NCBI GenBank assembly: GCA_030043175.1
Contig: JASHYD010000693.1
Coordinates: 1 to 8,203, forward strand
DNA: 8,203 nucleotides
Source of the DNA: Xanthobacteraceae bacterium
Lineage (GTDB): Bacteria > Pseudomonadota > Alphaproteobacteria > Rhizobiales > Xanthobacteraceae
Direction of reading: 5' to 3'
Shown here: piece after piece, positions 5,382 through 8,203 of the stretch
Numbering within the stretch: position 1 is the stretch's first letter
Layout of the letters: each line of letters begins with the position of its first letter
Position numbers and translations under genes: made by a program
The notes under the pieces: generated by a model
What the model saw: the letters and a program-made list of their open reading frames with translations, nothing else
The model's database searches: none
What the model was told of the DNA's origin: nothing

Positions 5382-5869
5382 TTAAAGCCGCAAGGATATA
5401 ATTTAAGCGCTGGCATATGGATTATAACCGCGCGAAGCACGCTGGCAGGGCTATCGTATGGCCCCGCGATGGCATCCGCCGACCTTCCCAGGGCCCCCCG
5501 CGGTGCCTCCGCTAGAGAGGCACCGCCTCCCATGCAGGTTACGCCGATTTTCGACCTTGATGCGGCTAGCCAACGTGACGAGCTGCTTCACTCACCAAAG
5601 CGGGTCATATTCCTGACCGAGATTCGGGAGGCTTACCGGCCCCCGGCAGATTGTCGAAAGCTCCCTTTTACATGGCGCGACACGGATCTGCCCCGAGTGC
5701 GCCTAATAGCTCAGCCAGCCACGCCTCAGCTGACGACGTCACCAGGCGCACGACCGCAGAGCGGCCTTGCCCTTGAGTACCAAAGCGATCAAGCTGGTGC
5801 TGAGATGCTGTGCGTCGCGGTTTGCCAGACAGCCTCCCAGAGTTCCGAGCAGTGACAAGGAGAGGGGTG
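5382..5869. other. Long leader region upstream of the symporter gene
   Basis: No recognisable gene. An open frame at 5469-5855 exists but matches nothing I know and has no ribosome binding site that I can see. A perfect TATAAT is at 5397-5402 without a convincing -35 box. CGCTGGCA occurs twice (5408-5415 and 5440-5447). A 10-bp hairpin lies at 5500-5526. If transcription of the symporter begins near the TATAAT, the untranslated leader would be over 450 bases, unusually long. Confidence 0.4.
5500..5526. repeat. 10-bp perfect hairpin in the symporter upstream region
   Basis: GCGGTGCCTC (5500-5509) and GAGGCACCGC (5517-5526) pair perfectly around CGCTAGA. It would be very stable in RNA. No T-run follows in either direction, so it is not a classical terminator. 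It could be a leader element or a protein-binding palindrome. Confidence 0.55.
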
Positions 5870-7162
5870 ATGCCACGGGGTTTCACGAGCTTAATTCTTA
5901 TCGCCATGATATTGGGAATTGTCGTCGGCTACGCCTGCCATGAAGCGTTCCCCGATGCGAAGACAGCGGCGGGCATCGCGGGCTACATCTCGCTCGTGAC
6001 AGACCTATTCTTGCGCCTCATCAAAATGATCATTGCGCCGCTTGTCCTTTCGACGCTGATCGTGGGAATCACCCACATGGGCGCAGGCTCCGCGCTCGGG
6101 CGCATCGGGCTCAAGACGATGGGATGGTTTATCAGCGCCTCGCTGGTCTCACTCCTGCTGGGCATGCTGATGGTCAACCTTCTCCAACCCGGGGTCGACC
6201 TCGGCCTTCCGATTCCGGATACTGGCTCCACCCCTAACCTCAAAACCTCCGGCCTGAGCCTCAAGGAATTCGTCACTCATCTGGTGCCGAAATCTATCGT
6301 CGAAGCGATGGCCAACAACGAAATCCTGCAGATCGTAGTGTTTGCAATGTTCTCGGGCGTAGCGATCGCTTCGCTCGGCGAGCGTGCAAAGCCGCTCGAG
6401 AAGTTGATCGAGCAGGTATCGCATATGATGCTGGAAATCACTGGCTATGTCATGAAGGCAGCGCCACTCGCCGTTTTCGCCGCAGTGGCGGCGACCGTCA
6501 CCACCAGCGGTCTCGACATCCTCGTCACCTACGGCAAGTTTATGGGCGGATTCTATGTGTCGCTCCTCATCCTGTGGCTGATGATCTTCGGAGCTGGGTT
6601 TCTTGTCGTGGGGCCGCGCGCCATTCGCCTCGCCCATCTGGTACGAGAGCCGCTTTTGCTCGCTTTCTCGACCGCAAGCTCTGAGGCCGCCTACCCGAAG
6701 ACGCTGGAGCGCCTGGAACAGTTCGGCGTGCCTAACCGCATCGCAAGTTTCGTATTGCCGCTCGGGTATTCGTTCAATCTCGATGGCTCGATGATGTATT
6801 GCACCTTCGCGACGCTGTTTATTGCTCAGGCGTACGGCATCACATTGGGCGCCGGCGAGCAGATTACCATGTTGCTGCTGCTGATGTTGACCTCGAAGGG
6901 CATGGCCGGTGTGCCGCGCGCGTCGCTGGTGGTCATTTCGGCAACACTCTCAACCTTCAACATTCCGGAGGCCGGCCTGTTGCTGATCATGGGTATCGAC
7001 CAATTCCTCGACATGGGGCGCAGCGCCACCAATGTGGTGGGCAATTCCGTGGCTGCCGCCGTCATCTCCAAATGGGAAGGCAATCTGCGTCCGGAGCAGC
7101 CCGGCATCGACGAGGGTGCGACGATCGAGCATCCGATCCCGGCCGCGGCGCCCGCCGAATAG
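5870..7162 (+). CDS. DAACS-family symporter, probable glutamate/aspartate:cation (proton) symporter
   Basis: A 430-residue inner-membrane secondary transporter of the dicarboxylate/amino acid:cation symporter family (GltP/DctA type), at full family length. Hydrophobic helices begin at once (SLILIAMILGIVVGYA). Hairpin 1 contains STASSEAA (267-274), TM7 carries SFNLDGS (301-307, where relatives have NMDGT or NLDGT), hairpin 2 contains TSKGMAGVP, and TM8 carries GIDQFLDMGRSATNVVGN (375-392). By alignment with the archaeal GltPh, D381, R384 and N388 match the substrate-binding Asp394, Arg397 and Asn401. The Asp favours amino-acid over plain C4-dicarboxylate substrates, since DctA has Ser there. 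N392 replaces the sodium-binding Asp405, as in proton-coupled bacterial members. Start ATG 5870 is chosen for AAGGAG with 7-base spacing. The binding-protein gene follows after 10 bases, so they form an operon. Confidence 0.9.
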   Translation: MPRGFTSLILIAMILGIVVGYACHEAFPDAKTAAGIAGYISLVTDLFLRLIKMIIAPLVLSTLIVGITHMGAGSALGRIGLKTMGWFISASLVSLLLGMLMVNLLQPGVDLGLPIPDTGSTPNLKTSGLSLKEFVTHLVPKSIVEAMANNEILQIVVFAMFSGVAIASLGERAKPLEKLIEQVSHMMLEITGYVMKAAPLAVFAAVAATVTTSGLDILVTYGKFMGGFYVSLLILWLMIFGAGFLVVGPRAIRLAHLVREPLLLAFSTASSEAAYPKTLERLEQFGVPNRIASFVLPLGYSFNLDGSMMYCTFATLFIAQAYGITLGAGEQITMLLLLMLTSKGMAGVPRASLVVISATLSTFNIPEAGLLLIMGIDQFLDMGRSATNVVGNSVAAAVISKWEGNLRPEQPGIDEGATIEHPIPAAAPAE

Positions 7163-7172
7163 GTTAGGAGCC

Positions 7173-8099
7173 ATGATCCTCCGCGAAGTGCTCCGCATCG
7201 GCCTCGTCATTGCGACGCCATTCGTCGGGACTGCGGCCGGCCACGCCCAGGTGGAGACGAGCGACCCGGGCATCGTGTCGGGCACCCTCGCCCGGATAAA
7301 GACGACCGGTACCGTAAGGCTCGGCTACCGTGACGCTTCGATTCCGTTCTCGTATCTCGATCGATCGGGGCGCCCGATCGGCTACTCGATCGACATCTGC
7401 AATGCCATCGTGGAAGAGATCGGACGCCTTCTCGACCGCGAAGATCTCAAGGTCGACTTCGTCAAGGTGACATCGGAAACCCGGCTGCAGGCGGTCGTTA
7501 ATGGCGCGATCGATCTCGAATGCGGCTCCACCACTAACAATTTGGAACGCCGCAAGCTCGTCGATTTCTCACCGATGATCTTCATCAGTGGCACCAAGAT
7601 GATGGTTCCGGTCGCCGCCATCTGGCATGACTTTCGCGATCTCAAGGGCCGCAAGGTGGTGGTTACGCGGGGCACGACCAACGAGCAGGCGCTGAAAGCG
7701 CTCGACCAGAAATTCAAGCTCGGCATCACGCTTCTCGAGAGCCCAGATCATGAGGAGTCCTACCGCATGGTGGCAGCCGGCGAGGTCGACGCGTTCGCCA
7801 CCGACGACATCTTGCTGTACGGTCTGATTGCGCAGCATCGCTCCCAAGGCCGGTTCAAGGTGGCAGGTGAATTCCTCTCCTACGACCCCTATGGAATCGC
7901 CTTCCGCCGCAACGAACCCGACCTCCACGACAGCGTTGAGCGTGCGATCCGCAATCTCGTGATCGCGCGCGACATCGACGCGGTCTATGCAAAATGGTTC
8001 GAATCCAGGCTGCCGAACGGCGAGCGGTTCAACATTCCGATGAGTCCGCAGCTTGAGGAATCATTTAGGGTTCTCGGGCAAGACAACGAGCCAAATTGA
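7173..8099 (+). CDS. GltI-like periplasmic glutamate/aspartate-binding protein (solute-binding family 3)
   Basis: A 308-residue exported solute-binding protein. Residues 1-25 are a signal peptide (hydrophobic core LRIGLVIATPFVGTA, cleavage near GHA-Q). The two-lobe domain runs from about 38 to 275. It resembles E. coli GltI closely: GYRDASIPFSYLD, GYSIDICNAIVEEI, VTSETRL, ECGSTTNN (116-123), VTRGTTNEQ and SPDHEESYR. Residues known in that family to hold glutamate have counterparts here: R53, S101, R104, S119, T121 and H193. Substrate is therefore probably glutamate or aspartate. GltI normally feeds the GltJKL ABC transporter, but no permease or ATPase gene is visible; the only partner is the DAACS symporter 10 bases upstream. 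Start ATG 7173 follows AGGAG, with tight 2-base spacing; the upstream in-frame extension overlaps the symporter and is rejected. Confidence 0.9.
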   Translation: MILREVLRIGLVIATPFVGTAAGHAQVETSDPGIVSGTLARIKTTGTVRLGYRDASIPFSYLDRSGRPIGYSIDICNAIVEEIGRLLDREDLKVDFVKVTSETRLQAVVNGAIDLECGSTTNNLERRKLVDFSPMIFISGTKMMVPVAAIWHDFRDLKGRKVVVTRGTTNEQALKALDQKFKLGITLLESPDHEESYRMVAAGEVDAFATDDILLYGLIAQHRSQGRFKVAGEFLSYDPYGIAFRRNEPDLHDSVERAIRNLVIARDIDAVYAKWFESRLPNGERFNIPMSPQLEESFRVLGQDNEPN

Positions 8100-8110
8100 C
8101 GGTTCGGCGA

Positions 8111-8203
8111 TCACAGCGCCGCCCCATCGGGGACGGCAGCTACGGGGTCAACAACGGCCTCCGTAACTTCTGCACCAGTTTGCGCGGGGCGATTTCGGGC
8201 CGG
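8111..8203 (-). CDS. Possible 3' end of a convergent gene (partial)
   Basis: On the minus strand a frame open from the window edge ends at TGA 8113-8111, giving about 30 residues (RPAQTGAEVTEAVVDPVAAV, then PDGAAL). It looks like a plausible Ala/Val-rich protein tail, converging on the binding-protein gene with 11 bases between stops. Thirty open codons in GC-rich DNA occur readily by chance. Confidence 0.2.
   Translation of the reverse strand, partial: PARNRPAQTGAEVTEAVVDPVAAVPDGAAL
8118..8137. terminator. GC-rich hairpin after the binding-protein gene (weak terminator candidate)
   Basis: GCCGCCCC (8118-8125) pairs with GGGG-A-CGGC (8129-8137) around ATC, with one bulged A. It begins 18 bases after the TGA of the binding-protein gene. 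There is no T-run, so intrinsic termination is uncertain; it may only stabilise the 3' end of the mRNA. Confidence 0.3.

Noticed and set aside
5397..5402. TATAAT as a confident promoter of the symporter operon
   Set aside because: No acceptable -35 box lies 16-18 bases upstream, and it is over 450 bases from the start codon.
5469..5855. Plus-strand open frame of 128 codons before the symporter
   Set aside because: No recognisable motif, no ribosome binding site seen, and composition like random GC-rich DNA.
7032..7172. Earlier in-frame start for the binding protein
   Set aside because: It would overlap the symporter gene and would bury the signal peptide; ATG 7173 is preceded by AGGAG and begins a good signal sequence.

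Overview
The window looks like an accessory stretch of an alphaproteobacterial chromosome, most like Bradyrhizobium or a related member of the Rhizobiales. The reasons are GC-rich coding sequence, a GreA-like protein of a type I associate with that group, and small secreted DUF1330 and GYD-domain proteins. This assignment is inference from protein character; no rRNA or tRNA is present to confirm it.

Layout. (1) 2-1077, plus strand: the 3' end of a luciferase-like flavin monooxygenase, then a GreA/GreB-family protein whose coiled-coil tip lacks the usual acidic motif. (2) 1078-1636: a gene-free stretch containing a candidate terminator for the next operon. (3) 2476 down to 1637, minus strand: a two-gene operon for exported small proteins. 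The GYD-domain gene is intact. The DUF1330 gene is broken by an in-frame TAG exactly where a Trp codon is expected, and the reading frame continues with family-like sequence after it. Repeated TGGCCA motifs, including a 20-bp palindrome, lie just upstream. (4) 2715-3200: two different serine-recombinase C-terminal remnants joined head to head at a 50-bp near-palindrome. Both have lost the catalytic domain and both are frameshifted in the DNA-binding domain. (5) 4273 down to 3287, minus strand: a Tat-exported amidohydrolase of the amidohydrolase-2 family, with a plausible sigma-70 promoter. (6) 4274-5869: about 1.6 kb of poorly coding DNA with one unrecognised 138-residue reading frame and several strong hairpins. 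(7) 5870-8099, plus strand: a DAACS-family symporter followed 10 bp later by a GltI-like periplasmic binding protein. (8) 8100-8203: a hairpin and possibly the tail of a convergent gene.

How the genes work together. The clearest functional unit is the symporter and binding-protein pair. Both proteins keep residues that point to acidic amino acids (glutamate or aspartate), yet no ABC permease or ATPase is visible and the DAACS family normally works without a binding protein. That pairing is the best candidate for something undescribed. The remainder reads as a region shaped by past recombination, with decaying recombinase genes, a nonsense-mutated operon member and gene-poor filler.
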